A DNA stretch of 64,000 nt from Coleofasciculus sp. FACHB-1120 (lineage in GTDB: Bacteria; Cyanobacteriota; Cyanobacteriia; Cyanobacteriales; FACHB-T130), in contig NZ_JACJTV010000018.1 of NCBI RefSeq assembly GCF_014698845.1, positions 47,888 through 111,887 on the forward strand, given 5' to 3'. A program made the translations under genes and the position numbers. The notes below the pieces were generated by a model. It saw only the letters and a program-made list of their open reading frames with translations. It was not told the DNA's origin and searched no databases. Below are positions 9,731 to 18,434 of the stretch, in pieces; position 1 is the first letter of the stretch; every line of letters starts with the position of its first letter.

Positions 9731-10429
9731 ATGATTGCAATTCGGAAAGCAGAAGAACGCGGACACGCCGACCACGGTTGGCTCAATTCCTACCATTCAT
9801 TCTCCTTCGCGAACTATTACGATCCCCAGCACATGGGATTTAAAACTCTGCGCGTAATTAACGAAGATAGAGTGCAAGCGAACCAAGGATTCGGGACACA
9901 TTCTCATCGAGATATGGAAATTATTTCCTACGTGCTAGAAGGGGCTTTGGAGCATAAGGATAGCATGGGAACCAGTTCTATCATCCTTCCGGGTGAAGTT
10001 CAAGTCATGAGCGCTGGTACAGGAGTTACTCACAGCGAATACAACCATTCTAAAACTGACTTAGTGCATTTTCTGCAAATTTGGATTACGCCAAATCAAA
10101 AAGGATTAGAACCTCGATATGAACAGAAAATGTATTCGGCTGAAGAAAAGCACGGAAATCTCCGTTTAATTGCTTCTCAAGATGGTCGAGATGGTTCTGT
10201 TACTATCCATCAAGATGCTAATCTCTATGCAAGTTTGCTTGATGCTGGACAGAAGGTTGATTATCAAATCAAACCTAACCGCCATGCTTGGCTACAAGTT
10301 ATCAAAGGCAATATCAGTTTGAATGGTAAGCCAATGGCTGCTGGAGATGGCGCTGCAATCAGTAATGAAAACCAGATTGCTATAGAAGCCAAAGATAACA
10401 CAGAATTCCTGTTGTTTGATTTGGCATAA
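9731..10429 (+). CDS. Pirin family protein (YhhW-like bicupin)
   Basis: A 232-residue two-cupin protein of the pirin/YhhW family. The N-terminal cupin carries metal ligands in GTHSHRDME (H57, H59), followed by [11 protein letters not shown] and [12 protein letters not shown], which supply further conserved histidine and glutamate positions. Some relatives show quercetin 2,3-dioxygenase activity; the natural substrate here is unknown. It sits 170 bases after the CDGSH gene on the same strand and is the typical kind of target of HxlR regulators. GGAGC lies just before the ATG. It is followed by a perfect palindrome that could end its transcript. Confidence 0.94.
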   Translation: MIAIRKAEERGHADHGWLNSYHSFSFANYYDPQHMGFKTLRVINEDRVQANQGFGTHSHRDMEIISYVLEGALEHKDSMGTSSIILPGEVQVMSAGTGVTHSEYNHSKTDLVHFLQIWITPNQKGLEPRYEQKMYSAEEKHGNLRLIASQDGRDGSVTIHQDANLYASLLDAGQKVDYQIKPNRHAWLQVIKGNISLNGKPMAAGDGAAISNENQIAIEAKDNTEFLLFDLA

Positions 10430-10498
10430 TAGCCGAAGGTTATATACCTTTTAGGCAAAGATGATGATTTGGTCATAGGTCTTAGCTAGGCAGTTCTT

Positions 10499-10540
10499 TA
10501 ACTTAGAGAAATCAAGCGATCGCTTGATTTCTCTAAGTTA
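10499..10540. terminator. Perfect 42-bp palindrome centred on HIP1, possible terminator of pirin gene
   Basis: TAACTTAGAGAAATCAAGCGA followed immediately by its exact reverse complement. The centre is the HIP1 octamer GCGATCGC. The right arm is followed by TTCTTTCG. It lies 70 bases after the pirin stop and 70 before the VOC gene. It could terminate transcription or be a mobile palindromic repeat grown around a HIP1 site. Confidence 0.6.
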
Positions 10541-10612
10541 TTCTTTCGTTCAAAAAAGTTGTTTCTTTACAAGAGAAAAATGGTATAATAACGGGCAAAA
10601 GCATAACTATCA

Positions 10613-10972
10613 ATGCAGATTACTCAATGTCTCCATGCAGCCATTCTCGTTTCTGACTTGGAACGAGCCGAGCAATTTTACGGGAACGTGTTGGGATTAT
10701 CGAAGGTGGATAGAGTGCTGAAATTTCCCGGTGCGTGGTATCAAGTCGGCGAGTTTCAAATTCATCTGATTGTTGCCGACTCTATACCATCAGATTTAGT
10801 CAATTCTGAGAAATTAGGTCGAAATCGGCATTTAGCCTTCTTGGTCTCTAACTTAGACGCTGCTAAGGAGCAGCTTGTGGCTCACAACTACCCCATACAA
10901 ATGAGCGCTTCTGGTCGCGCTGCACTATTTACTCAAGATCCAGATGGCAACATCATTGAGCTAGGTGAGTGA
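10613..10972 (+). CDS. VOC family (glyoxalase/dioxygenase superfamily) protein
   Basis: A 119-residue vicinal-oxygen-chelate protein with two beta-alpha-beta-beta-beta modules. QCLHAAILVSDLERAEQFYGNVLGLSKV opens it, with a histidine ligand at residue 7. GRNRHLAFLVSNLDAAKEQL follows in the middle. It ends with DPDGNIIELGE, where the final glutamate is the usual metal ligand. Members include glyoxalase I, dioxygenases and drug-binding proteins; the substrate here is unknown. The ATG at 10613 fits the family start. It follows the pirin gene on the same strand after the 42-bp palindrome, so it may or may not belong to the same redox cassette. Confidence 0.92.
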   Translation: MQITQCLHAAILVSDLERAEQFYGNVLGLSKVDRVLKFPGAWYQVGEFQIHLIVADSIPSDLVNSEKLGRNRHLAFLVSNLDAAKEQLVAHNYPIQMSASGRAALFTQDPDGNIIELGE

Positions 10973-11149
10973 GCTGTCAACAATGAATTCTAAAATGAAT
11001 TCTAATCAGGGCACTTTGGGAGCATCCCGCGAATTGCAAATACCTGCCCGCACACTAGAAGCGTGGGGCTACAGAAACGAAGCCTGCCGACGCAAGCTAA
11101 AATTAAACTCTTCAGGCTACCTCCGGCAGCTTAGCCCATTAATTCTGCA

Positions 11150-12424
11150 ATGAAAATCATTGCATATTCCTACACTGACCCGTTACTTGAAGTTGCGCCC
11201 GATCCCTTAATTTGGGGTTGGGAAATAGATAGTATTTATCAAGATTTGGGGGAACGTCAACAATTACGTCAGCTTTTAGAAGATTGTAAAGAAGAACCCG
11301 CTAATTATTTATTAATCCGACGACTGGCAGAACTGGGAGACTCGGTGGAAGAAGTATGCGATCGCATCCTGGATCTCGAATCCCTCGGCATTCAAATGAT
11401 TACTACTGAGTCAGTCGCGTATCATCAGACACCCTTGCAACTCCTGCAAGAAATTCAGAGTCGGCAGCGCAGCGATCGCATCCGTCAAGGACACGCTCAG
11501 CGGCGGCTCAAAGCGTCACCAGCACCTGGAAAAGCCCCTTACGGCTACCGACGAGGTAAAGACCGCTATATCCTAGACCGCAGCGCCGCGCCGGTCGTCA
11601 AAGATTTTTTTGAACAATTTCTGCTGTATGGTTCTTTACGCGGTGCGGTGCGCTATTTAGAAAAAAAATATGGCAAGAAAATTTCCGCGTCTACTGGACA
11701 ACGCTGGCTAACGAACCCAGTCTATCGCGGTGACACTGCATATAAAAATGGTGAGATTCTCTCTGACACTCATGCTGCCATCGTAACTAGGGAAGAAGCC
11801 GCGCAAATTGACCGCTTGCTGCGCCGTAACCGCCGTTTGCCTCCTCGCACTGCTAGTGCAAATCGTTCTCTAGCGGGATTAGTGGTTTGTGGGGAGTGCC
11901 AGTCGCCAATGACGATTACCCGCGTCACCGCTTCCCGCAAACAGGGAGAATATCTTTATCTGCGCCCAACCAAGTGCTTTAAACAGCCCAAATGTAAGGC
12001 TATTTCTTATCAGGAAGTATTAGAGCAAACGATTGAGAGAATCTGCCAAGATTTACCCCGTGCAGTAGCGGCGATGAATGCTCCTAATATGGATGGAATT
12101 AAGGGCACGATTACCCATGAAATCGCCGCTAAGCAAGATATCTTAGCTCAGTTACCGACGCTTATAGAGAATGGCATTCTAGATTCAGAAACTGCCCAGT
12201 TACGCGCCTACAAGCTACGCACAGAAATTGCTCAATTGCAATCGCGGATAGCGAGTCTGCCACCAGTAGATTTACAAGCGATCGCGCAGGCTGTATCTAT
12301 CTCCCAATTTTGGTTAGATTTGTCAGAATCGGAGCGACGATTCTACTTTCGAGAATTTATTCGTCAGATCGAGATTAACCGCCAGGATTCATCTTGGGAG
12401 ATCGAGCTAGTTTTTATCTTTTAG
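11150..12424 (+). CDS. Divergent serine recombinase (recombinase/zinc-ribbon type)
   Basis: A 424-residue large serine recombinase homologue. The N-terminal resolvase-like region (1-95) is followed by a recombinase domain (about 115-235: APGKAPYGYRRG, and NPVYRGDTAYKNG). A zinc ribbon lies near 245-285 (VVCGECQSPM and a later KCF/PKCKA pair), then a coiled region. The nucleophile motif R-x-S-T of active resolvases is not seen; the corresponding stretch reads AYSYTDP. Enzymes of this architecture excise or invert elements, as XisF does in heterocystous species. Proteins of this divergent type seem widespread in cyanobacteria, so it may be a resident gene rather than part of an element. The ATG directly follows an apparent gene remnant region. 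Confidence 0.8.
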   Translation: MKIIAYSYTDPLLEVAPDPLIWGWEIDSIYQDLGERQQLRQLLEDCKEEPANYLLIRRLAELGDSVEEVCDRILDLESLGIQMITTESVAYHQTPLQLLQEIQSRQRSDRIRQGHAQRRLKASPAPGKAPYGYRRGKDRYILDRSAAPVVKDFFEQFLLYGSLRGAVRYLEKKYGKKISASTGQRWLTNPVYRGDTAYKNGEILSDTHAAIVTREEAAQIDRLLRRNRRLPPRTASANRSLAGLVVCGECQSPMTITRVTASRKQGEYLYLRPTKCFKQPKCKAISYQEVLEQTIERICQDLPRAVAAMNAPNMDGIKGTITHEIAAKQDILAQLPTLIENGILDSETAQLRAYKLRTEIAQLQSRIASLPPVDLQAIAQAVSISQFWLDLSESERRFYFREFIRQIEINRQDSSWEIELVFIF

Positions 12425-13027
12425 CGATTAACGATAAAGTGTTGCGATCGCAATCTTATTTGAGCTGTAAGCCAACACTTCAGATACCCGGCTTCTCCGA
12501 GAAGTCCGGTATCTCGCCTTCACGAATCCTTGAGGAGTGCGATCGCGTACAGCCCTTTGGGCATGAAAACAGCGAGGCTTTAGCCTAGCGCCGACCTGTC
12601 GGTTCGCTCTTCACAAAGCCGCAACACGTACGCTAGCAACACTTACGCGAACAGAGTCAAGTCGGCGTTAGACTTTGCATAGCGATCCTAAATATGCCGA
12701 TAGATGACTCAAAAAACTTTCCGTATGTCTTTCACTACTGGTATAAATTTTATAATTCGGAACGAAACGAGCGTCTAACCGCTGTAAAACTGAGTCTAAA
12801 CGCTGCGAGTGTGTCCAACTCTGAGATTGTCCTACAGAGTTAGAGCAGGCATAGCGAGAGTTTTCCTCGGTCACTTTAAGATAGAAAATCCGGCTTTATT
12901 CTATAGAGTTCTGCAAACTTTATTAAGACATGGAAACTTACTTTGTGATTTTAGTCAGATGATTGAGTTAGATAAATCGCAAGTAATGAAGTTGGATTGC
13001 CGCTAAATACCACGGGCTTTGTTAAAT
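12425..13027. other. Gene-poor, repeat-bearing stretch after the recombinase
   Basis: No convincing gene. It holds three HIP1-related sites and a palindromic repeat at 12482-12514 (AGATACCCGGCTTCT, loop, AGAAGTCCGGTATCT). Short scattered repeats such as GCTAGCAACACTTACGCG also occur. A 68-codon minus-strand frame at 12668-12874 has no recognisable features. The GC content drops towards 12900-13000, just before the glycosyltransferase gene. Confidence 0.6.
12482..12514. repeat. Imperfect palindromic repeat
   Basis: Two 15-base arms with one or two mismatches around a CCG loop, 58 bases after the recombinase stop. It looks like a dispersed cyanobacterial palindrome and could act as a terminator. 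Confidence 0.6.
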
Positions 13028-14683
13028 ATGGATCGTCAAACTTTTGCGTGGGGTCGTTCAAAAAAGAAGATAGGAGGATCTGACAAATGGACGGAAAGGC
13101 TGTGGATCTTAGGGTTATTCCTAGCGGCTATCCTGCTATTTGGAATCAATCTGGGCGTACTGCCTTTACGGGATTGGGATGAAGGAACAGTTGCTCAGGT
13201 TGCTCGTGAGATTTGGCAGGCAAAGTTTGATTCTTTGAGATGGCTGTATCCGACGTTGGGAGGTACAGAGTATCTAAATAAACCGCCTTTAATGCATCTG
13301 CTGATTGCCGGTGCCTATGCAATTGGGGGTGTAAATGAGTGGACAACGCGCCTACCTGGGGCGCTGTTGAGTGCCGCTTGTGTGCCGCTTTTGTATGGCA
13401 TTGGGCGGGAACTATTCCGGCGACGCCTTCCAGCTCTTTTCTCGGCTTTGATTTACTTGACGTTATTGCCCGTTGTGCGTCATGGGCGTCTGGCGATGCT
13501 GGATGGGGCAGTGTTGTGCTTTTTCCTGTTCATGATGTGGTGCGTGTTGCGATCGCGTCGAAACTTGCGCTACGCTCTCGGTGCCGGTGTGGGGTTTGGG
13601 TTGATTTGCCTGACCAAAGGCATGATGGGATTATTGCTTTTAAATATCGCTCTGGTGTTTTTAGCCTGGGATACTCCCAGACTTTTGACTTCCCTCTATT
13701 TCTGGATTGGTTTGCTCTTGGGCAGTGTGCCGGTTGCTGCTTGGTATGGTGCCCAATTTCTCCACTACGGGCAAACCTTCGTGGATACCGGCATTTTTAG
13801 TCAATCCTTGCAGCGGATTTGGGCACCTGTTGAGAATCACGCGGGTCCCCCCTGGTACTATCTGTTGGAAATTTTAAAGTACGGCTGGCCCTGGTTATTC
13901 TTGTTACCCCAAGGATTGCGCCTTGCTTGGGAAAATCGCAATATGAGCTGGGCAAAACTGGTACTGGTGTGGATGGGTGTTTATCTAGTAGCCATTTCGG
14001 TAATGGGAACCAAACTTCCCTGGTATGTGCTGCCGATTTACCCAGCAGTGGCTTTAGTAGGAGGTGCCCAGCTAGCTGAAGTTTGGAATGCTCCGACTCA
14101 GAAATCCTATCCCCGCTCTTGGGTACCGCTTTTGACAGTCATGGGTTTAGTGGCGCTAAGCGGTAGTTTTTATTTTGCTGCATTTGGTCCCCAACCGAAC
14201 TGGAATTTGCAATTGGTGTTTGCATCGGCTGCTTTGACTTTATTGATAACGGCAGTTTTGATTTATCAAAAAGACCTGCAATTTATTCCACTGCTCTTTT
14301 GGGGTACGTATGTAACGCTGCTGATATTCATGACATCGCCACACTGGATTTGGGAACTCGCAGAAGCTTATCCGGTTAAACCCGTTGCCGCAATGATTAA
14401 GCGCAAAACTCCCATCAATAAGCCAATCTACACATCCTACGATCATGGTCGTCCTTCTCTGAATTTTTATAGCGATCGCCAAGTCATCCCCGCAACGGAT
14501 GCCGAACTCCAGCAACGTTGGAAAGGTGATGCTCAACCTTATTTTTTACTTGACCAACCCACCTTCAAGCAGCTGAATTTAAAGCCGGTGAAATCGCTTA
14601 ATCAGGCTGAGGGTTGGTTGCTAATTACTAAACCGGCAGCCGTCAAACCAGTGAAGAGTCAGAAGCCACAGATTAAGAAGTAG
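13028..14683 (+). CDS. Glycosyltransferase family 39 membrane protein (ArnT/PMT-like)
   Basis: A 551-residue integral membrane protein. The first helix (about 20-45) leads into a periplasmic loop with LRDWDEGTVAQVAREI, the acidic D-E motif typical of GT39 enzymes that use polyprenyl-phosphate sugars. YLNKPPLMHLLIAGAY follows, then about ten further hydrophobic helices to residue 450 and a soluble C-terminal tail. Relatives transfer a sugar to lipid A, proteins or other glycolipids on the outer face of the membrane; the acceptor is unknown here. I use ATG 13028; an in-frame TTG lies nine bases upstream. The gene is isolated between the recombinase region and the ClC gene. Confidence 0.9.
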   Translation: MDRQTFAWGRSKKKIGGSDKWTERLWILGLFLAAILLFGINLGVLPLRDWDEGTVAQVAREIWQAKFDSLRWLYPTLGGTEYLNKPPLMHLLIAGAYAIGGVNEWTTRLPGALLSAACVPLLYGIGRELFRRRLPALFSALIYLTLLPVVRHGRLAMLDGAVLCFFLFMMWCVLRSRRNLRYALGAGVGFGLICLTKGMMGLLLLNIALVFLAWDTPRLLTSLYFWIGLLLGSVPVAAWYGAQFLHYGQTFVDTGIFSQSLQRIWAPVENHAGPPWYYLLEILKYGWPWLFLLPQGLRLAWENRNMSWAKLVLVWMGVYLVAISVMGTKLPWYVLPIYPAVALVGGAQLAEVWNAPTQKSYPRSWVPLLTVMGLVALSGSFYFAAFGPQPNWNLQLVFASAALTLLITAVLIYQKDLQFIPLLFWGTYVTLLIFMTSPHWIWELAEAYPVKPVAAMIKRKTPINKPIYTSYDHGRPSLNFYSDRQVIPATDAELQQRWKGDAQPYFLLDQPTFKQLNLKPVKSLNQAEGWLLITKPAAVKPVKSQKPQIKK

Positions 14684-15112
14684 AAAGTAGGCATTAGCAA
14701 GTAAATTGTCAATAGCCCAACTTTTTGCAAATATGGCAATTCTCTCTGGGATGCAGTTGGGTTTAAACCCACCCCTGTTCCTCCTGTAAACCCAGAGGGG
14801 TTCCCTATTTCCTTCTCTCTGTAAAGGTCGAGGGGTTAGGGGTGAGGTTCCTGTATATACTGCACTAAGAGTGAGAACCGCTATCTCTCTAGCGATCGCT
14901 ATCGATAACAATTAAGCATTCAGACATCAAAGTTGCACATTGCCCAAATCATAAAACGGGCAAAATTCCGGATGCTCTGTTTATCCCGGCTAAAAACTCA
15001 AAATTTTCCCTAATTGTTCGGCTTTTAAAGCTGCTAGCCAATCGGTCGCAGTTACAATGAAAATCATGAATAAAAATTAAGCTTTTTCTCATTTTTCCTG
15101 TTAACCCCATCA
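14684..15112. other. Intergenic stretch with degenerate GGGGTT repeats
   Basis: No gene seen. Near 14760-14850 it contains a degraded pair of cyanobacterial repeats. A CCCAGAGGGGTTCCC-type arm is followed by GAGGGGTTAGGGGTGAGGTT. One HIP1 site lies at about 14890. The last 60 bases before the ClC gene are AT-rich and presumably carry its promoter. Confidence 0.5.
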
Positions 15113-17071
15113 ATGAGCGCCACTCCATTGTCAGATGTGCTGTTGTCGGAATCATCCGCACCAACTTCTCCTGCTTCCCGTCTTACTAAAATTCTCAATC
15201 GACTCGAACCCTCACCCGAAAGCGTCGTCCTGCTGTTGGCTGTATTAATTGGTACCGGCACTGGGATGGGCGTTGTCACGTTTCACTATTTAATCGAACT
15301 CATCCACAGCTTGATGCTGGAAGGGGTGATGGGGATAATTGGAGGCTGGGGTGCCTGGACTTTAGCTTGTATTCCCATTTTGGGAGGATTAATCGTTGGT
15401 TTAATGCGTCTTGCTTGGCCCGATTTTGGGCCGAGTATTTCTTCGCTGATTGCCGCTGCCCAAGGCGTCCGAGAATTGCTACCCCTGCGGCCCGTCACCA
15501 AGATGGTTGCGGCGGCTGTTTCCCTTGGCAGTGGAGCCTCTTTAGGGCCAGAAGGACCGAGCGTGGAAATTGGCGGCAATTTTGGAATGCTGCTCGGTCA
15601 AGTGCTGCAAGTCTCTAGAGAAAGGCAGCAGTTACTCCTGGGTGCTGGAGCAGCGGCGGGTCTGGCGGCGGGTTTTAATGCCCCGATAGCCGGTGTTTTC
15701 TTCGCTTTAGAGGTAGTCTTGGGAACCACCTTTGCGACTTCAGCCGTGAGTGTCGTGTTGCTGGCAGCAGTTGTGGCGTCTTTGATTGCTCAGATTGGTT
15801 TGGGTGCCCAACCAGCTTTTACACTGCCTGTCTATGAAGTCCGCAGTCCTCTAGAATTACCGCTTTATCTGGGATTGGGGGTATTAGCGAGTTTGGTGTC
15901 GCTGACCTATACCCAGTCGATTCAACTGGCTCGTCGTTTCTTTCGCGGACAGATTGCCGGTTTTGAGTGGCTGGGAAAGGTACCGCGATCGCTTTGCCCG
16001 GTAATTGGCGGTGCCTGTTTGGGCTTGGTTGCTTTGCAGTGGCCCCAAATTCTGGGCATCGGTTACGAAACGATTGCTGCCATGCTTCAGGATGTGGATT
16101 TTCCGTTGGGGTTACTCCTCGCCTTGCTAGCGGTCAAGCTGATCGTGACGGCGATTAGTCTGGGTAGCGGTTTGGTGGGGGGTATCTTTGCCCCTGCTAT
16201 GTTCCTCGGTGCTTCCTTGGGGGCAGCATATGGAAAAATTCTGGCAGCGATGCTCCCAGCCGCACCGATTCAGATTGCCGCAGCCCCAGCTTATGCGATG
16301 GTGGGAATGGCAGCCGTTCTGGCTGGCAGCGCCAGGGCACCCCTGACGGCGATCCTGTTAATGTTTGAGCTAACGCGCGACTACCGGATTGTTTTGCCAC
16401 TGATGGCAGCAGTCGGGTTGAGTATCTGGCTGGTAGAGCGCTTCAATCCAGCGCCAACGAAAGGTCAAAATCTCCAACAGCTGGAACTCAATGTGGAGAA
16501 AGACCAGCAGATAGAAATTTTGCAACAGATGTTAGTTGCAGAAGCAATGCAAGTACCAGGTTTGATGCTAAGTGGTTCTTTATCAGTATTAGAGGCAGGT
16601 TTAGCTTTAACAAATGGTCGCTGCCGCAGCGCTTTAGTTATTGATGATGCCGAGCAGTTAATTGGCATCGTCACTTTACAGGATATTAATCGAGCGATGT
16701 CTACAGCTCGGACGCCAGTTACCGCTCCTACTGAAACCGTAGAAACAAACAACGTTCTTTGCAATGTCTCGAATAATTTAACCAGTCATCTGGCTCATCA
16801 GCCAGTTGCTGACATCTGTACAACTGAAATTCTGTATGCAAACCCTGATGAATCGGTAGCGGAAGCGATAGACCGGATGGCAGCACGCGGTCTCCACCAG
16901 TTACCCGTCGTTGACCGCGATCGCCCCCAACAAGTGTTAGGTGTGCTGGAGCAAGAGGGAATCGCTTTAGCTTATAGTGTCGCTGCCACGCGCAAGACAC
17001 TGCGCCGCTATCTTCCCCTCAATCCGGTGCCGAAGGAGTTAAATTTACCACCCCTCAAGCAAACAGTTTAA
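15113..17071 (+). CDS. ClC-type chloride channel/antiporter with C-terminal CBS pair
   Basis: A 652-residue ClC-family transporter of the inner or thylakoid membrane. The gating glutamate motif GPEGP (normally GREGP) and the GGIFAPAMFLGA loop are present. The usual GSGIP selectivity motif is not: the matching stretch reads FGPSISSLI, so anion selectivity may differ. About ten to twelve membrane helices reach residue 450. Two CBS domains follow (about 465-530 and 560-625: LVIDDAEQLIGIVTLQDINRA and MAARGLHQLPVVDRD), which in relatives bind adenine nucleotides and gate transport. ATG 15113 gives an N-terminal cytoplasmic segment of about 35 residues. It converges with cyAbrB across a strong hairpin. 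Confidence 0.94.
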   Translation: MSATPLSDVLLSESSAPTSPASRLTKILNRLEPSPESVVLLLAVLIGTGTGMGVVTFHYLIELIHSLMLEGVMGIIGGWGAWTLACIPILGGLIVGLMRLAWPDFGPSISSLIAAAQGVRELLPLRPVTKMVAAAVSLGSGASLGPEGPSVEIGGNFGMLLGQVLQVSRERQQLLLGAGAAAGLAAGFNAPIAGVFFALEVVLGTTFATSAVSVVLLAAVVASLIAQIGLGAQPAFTLPVYEVRSPLELPLYLGLGVLASLVSLTYTQSIQLARRFFRGQIAGFEWLGKVPRSLCPVIGGACLGLVALQWPQILGIGYETIAAMLQDVDFPLGLLLALLAVKLIVTAISLGSGLVGGIFAPAMFLGASLGAAYGKILAAMLPAAPIQIAAAPAYAMVGMAAVLAGSARAPLTAILLMFELTRDYRIVLPLMAAVGLSIWLVERFNPAPTKGQNLQQLELNVEKDQQIEILQQMLVAEAMQVPGLMLSGSLSVLEAGLALTNGRCRSALVIDDAEQLIGIVTLQDINRAMSTARTPVTAPTETVETNNVLCNVSNNLTSHLAHQPVADICTTEILYANPDESVAEAIDRMAARGLHQLPVVDRDRPQQVLGVLEQEGIALAYSVAATRKTLRRYLPLNPVPKELNLPPLKQTV

Positions 17072-17085
17072 AAACTTAGAGCATT

Positions 17086-17122
17086 GGGATGAGTCATTGG
17101 TTTGTGACCAATAACTCATCCC
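17086..17122. terminator. Bidirectional hairpin between ClC and cyAbrB genes
   Basis: GGGATGAGTCATTGGT and ACCAATAACTCATCCC form a 16-bp stem with one mismatch around TTGTG. It lies in the 77-base gap between convergent genes, as expected for a shared terminator. No long T tract is visible. Confidence 0.65.
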
Positions 17123-17148
17123 GAATAACTGCTAACTGAAACTTTAGT

Positions 17149-17562
17149 TTAGGATGCTTCTTCCAGTTCTTCGTCTTCAGCGCCTTCTTCTCTATCCAGT
17201 TGTCGCAGATGAATGTGCTTCCGTCCCAGAGAGATTTCAAACTCATCCCCTGCCCTTAGACCCATTTGTTTGGTGTAGGCAGAACCAATCAATAAGTTGC
17301 CGTTCGATTGCACGCTGATTTTATAGCTGGCACTTCGACCGCCACGCCCGTTCCCATTTTGTTTGCCGTCTAACTCAATTCCTTCAGCATCAATGAGAGC
17401 ATTCAGGAACTTCATCATATTCACCCGCTCTACACCGCTTTTGGTAACAGTGTAGTAACCGCAGGCTCTAGCCTTTTCTTCTTTGCTGAGGTTTTCTAGC
17501 TCTTTAACTTTCTTGACTAGCGCTTCCCCAGTTAGGGGATCGATCTTTTTCTTTTTATTCAT
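17149..17562 (-). CDS. cyAbrB-type transcriptional regulator
   Basis: A 137-residue cyanobacterial AbrB-like protein. The cyanobacterium-specific N-terminal part (KKIDPLTGEALVKKVKELENLSKEEKARACGYYTV) precedes a C-terminal AbrB swapped-hairpin DNA-binding region (about 75-125: SYKISVQSNGNLLIGSAYTKQMGLRAGDEFEISLG). It ends in an acidic tail. Family members (CalA, CalB, Sll0822, Sll0359) are global regulators of nitrogen, carbon, hydrogenase and cell-differentiation genes. Start chosen at ATG 17562; a TTG precedes it directly in frame. Which of the two cyAbrB clades it belongs to cannot be told by eye. Confidence 0.93.
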   Translation of the reverse strand: MNKKKKIDPLTGEALVKKVKELENLSKEEKARACGYYTVTKSGVERVNMMKFLNALIDAEGIELDGKQNGNGRGGRSASYKISVQSNGNLLIGSAYTKQMGLRAGDEFEISLGRKHIHLRQLDREEGAEDEELEEAS

Positions 17563-17956
17563 CAACTTGGAGCGAAAAGTAAGGAATACAGAGTGTGTAC
17601 AGTGTTTTGGACTGACTGTTTCTAAGCTATTTTTAGCTTAGCTTTATATCAGCTCATAAAACTATATCACACGGATTGAGGAAAGCTAGTTAAATAAGAC
17701 CGTTAATTTATTAAGCAGCAACCTTTTTGATCCAAGTTCTTGCTGAAGCATAAATATTTGTACCTTGCGAATAACCGAAGCATCTTGATGATCGGAGTTC
17801 CTCACAGCATCAACCTGAGAAAAAATGAAGGGGTACGCTGTAGGGTAGTCGTTAGTCTATCATTAGCGATCGCTTCTCAGTTATTTTTTTCTTCCATTGA
17901 CTATCAACCCATGACCGCTGATTAATTATCCATTACCCTAAGGAATATTTTCCAGG
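17563..17956. other. Divergent promoter region between cyAbrB and Rrf2 genes
   Basis: A 394-base gap with no convincing gene. It must hold the promoters of both divergent regulators. It is AT-rich between 17620 and 17720, with TTAGCTTAGC repeats near 17632. One HIP1 site lies at 17867. No clear operator was recognised. Confidence 0.5.
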
Positions 17957-18400
17957 ATGAAGCTGACAACCCGTGGACACTACAGTGTTAAAGCGCTGCT
18001 GGATTTGAGTTTACAACCTGGGTATGGACCGACTTCAGTAAAAGCGATCGCAACTCGGCAAGACTTACCTGCACCCTATCTGGAAAAATTGTTGATAGAG
18101 TTGCGTCGATCCGGGTTAGTTCAATCAGTTCGAGGTGCCCACGGGGGATATCAACTGTCCCGCGCCCCGGCACAAATTTCCCTGGGACAAATATTAGAAG
18201 CAGTCGGTGAAACGATTGAACCCCTACCTCGTCATACCCCAGACGCAGAGCTTGCTGAGGATTGGGTAACGTTTACACTTTGGCACCGATTGCATCAAAA
18301 ACTTAAAGAAGCGCTGTACAGTATTACACTGGCAGACCTTTACTATGACGCTCGCAGCTGGCAAGCAGCCCAAGGCGAAGAAACCAGTTTTGTTGTATAG
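17957..18400 (+). CDS. Rrf2-family transcriptional regulator lacking cysteines
   Basis: A 147-residue winged-helix regulator with the Rrf2 signature MKLTTRGHYSVKALLDLS, DLPAPYLEKLLIELRRSGLVQSVRGAHGGYQLSRAP and LGQILEAVGE. Iron-sulfur members (IscR, NsrR) bind their cluster through three cysteines near residues 90-110. This protein has no cysteine at all, so it cannot do so in that way and probably senses a different signal or none, as CymR does. ATG start fits the family exactly. The start of cobD lies 34 bases after its stop, or overlaps it if an upstream ATG is used, so the two are probably co-transcribed. Confidence 0.92.
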   Translation: MKLTTRGHYSVKALLDLSLQPGYGPTSVKAIATRQDLPAPYLEKLLIELRRSGLVQSVRGAHGGYQLSRAPAQISLGQILEAVGETIEPLPRHTPDAELAEDWVTFTLWHRLHQKLKEALYSITLADLYYDARSWQAAQGEETSFVV

Positions 18401-18434
18401 AAACTGTCAGCGAATCTCTAGCAGCTTTGGTGTT

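Noticed and set aside
10965..11153. 62-codon frame between VOC and recombinase genes
   Set aside because: It overlaps the VOC stop, has a skewed composition and no known domain. Possibly a transposase-tail remnant, but too weak to report as a gene.
12668..12874. 68-codon minus-strand frame in the gap after the recombinase
   Set aside because: No ribosome site, no recognisable domain, and it lies in a repeat-rich gap.
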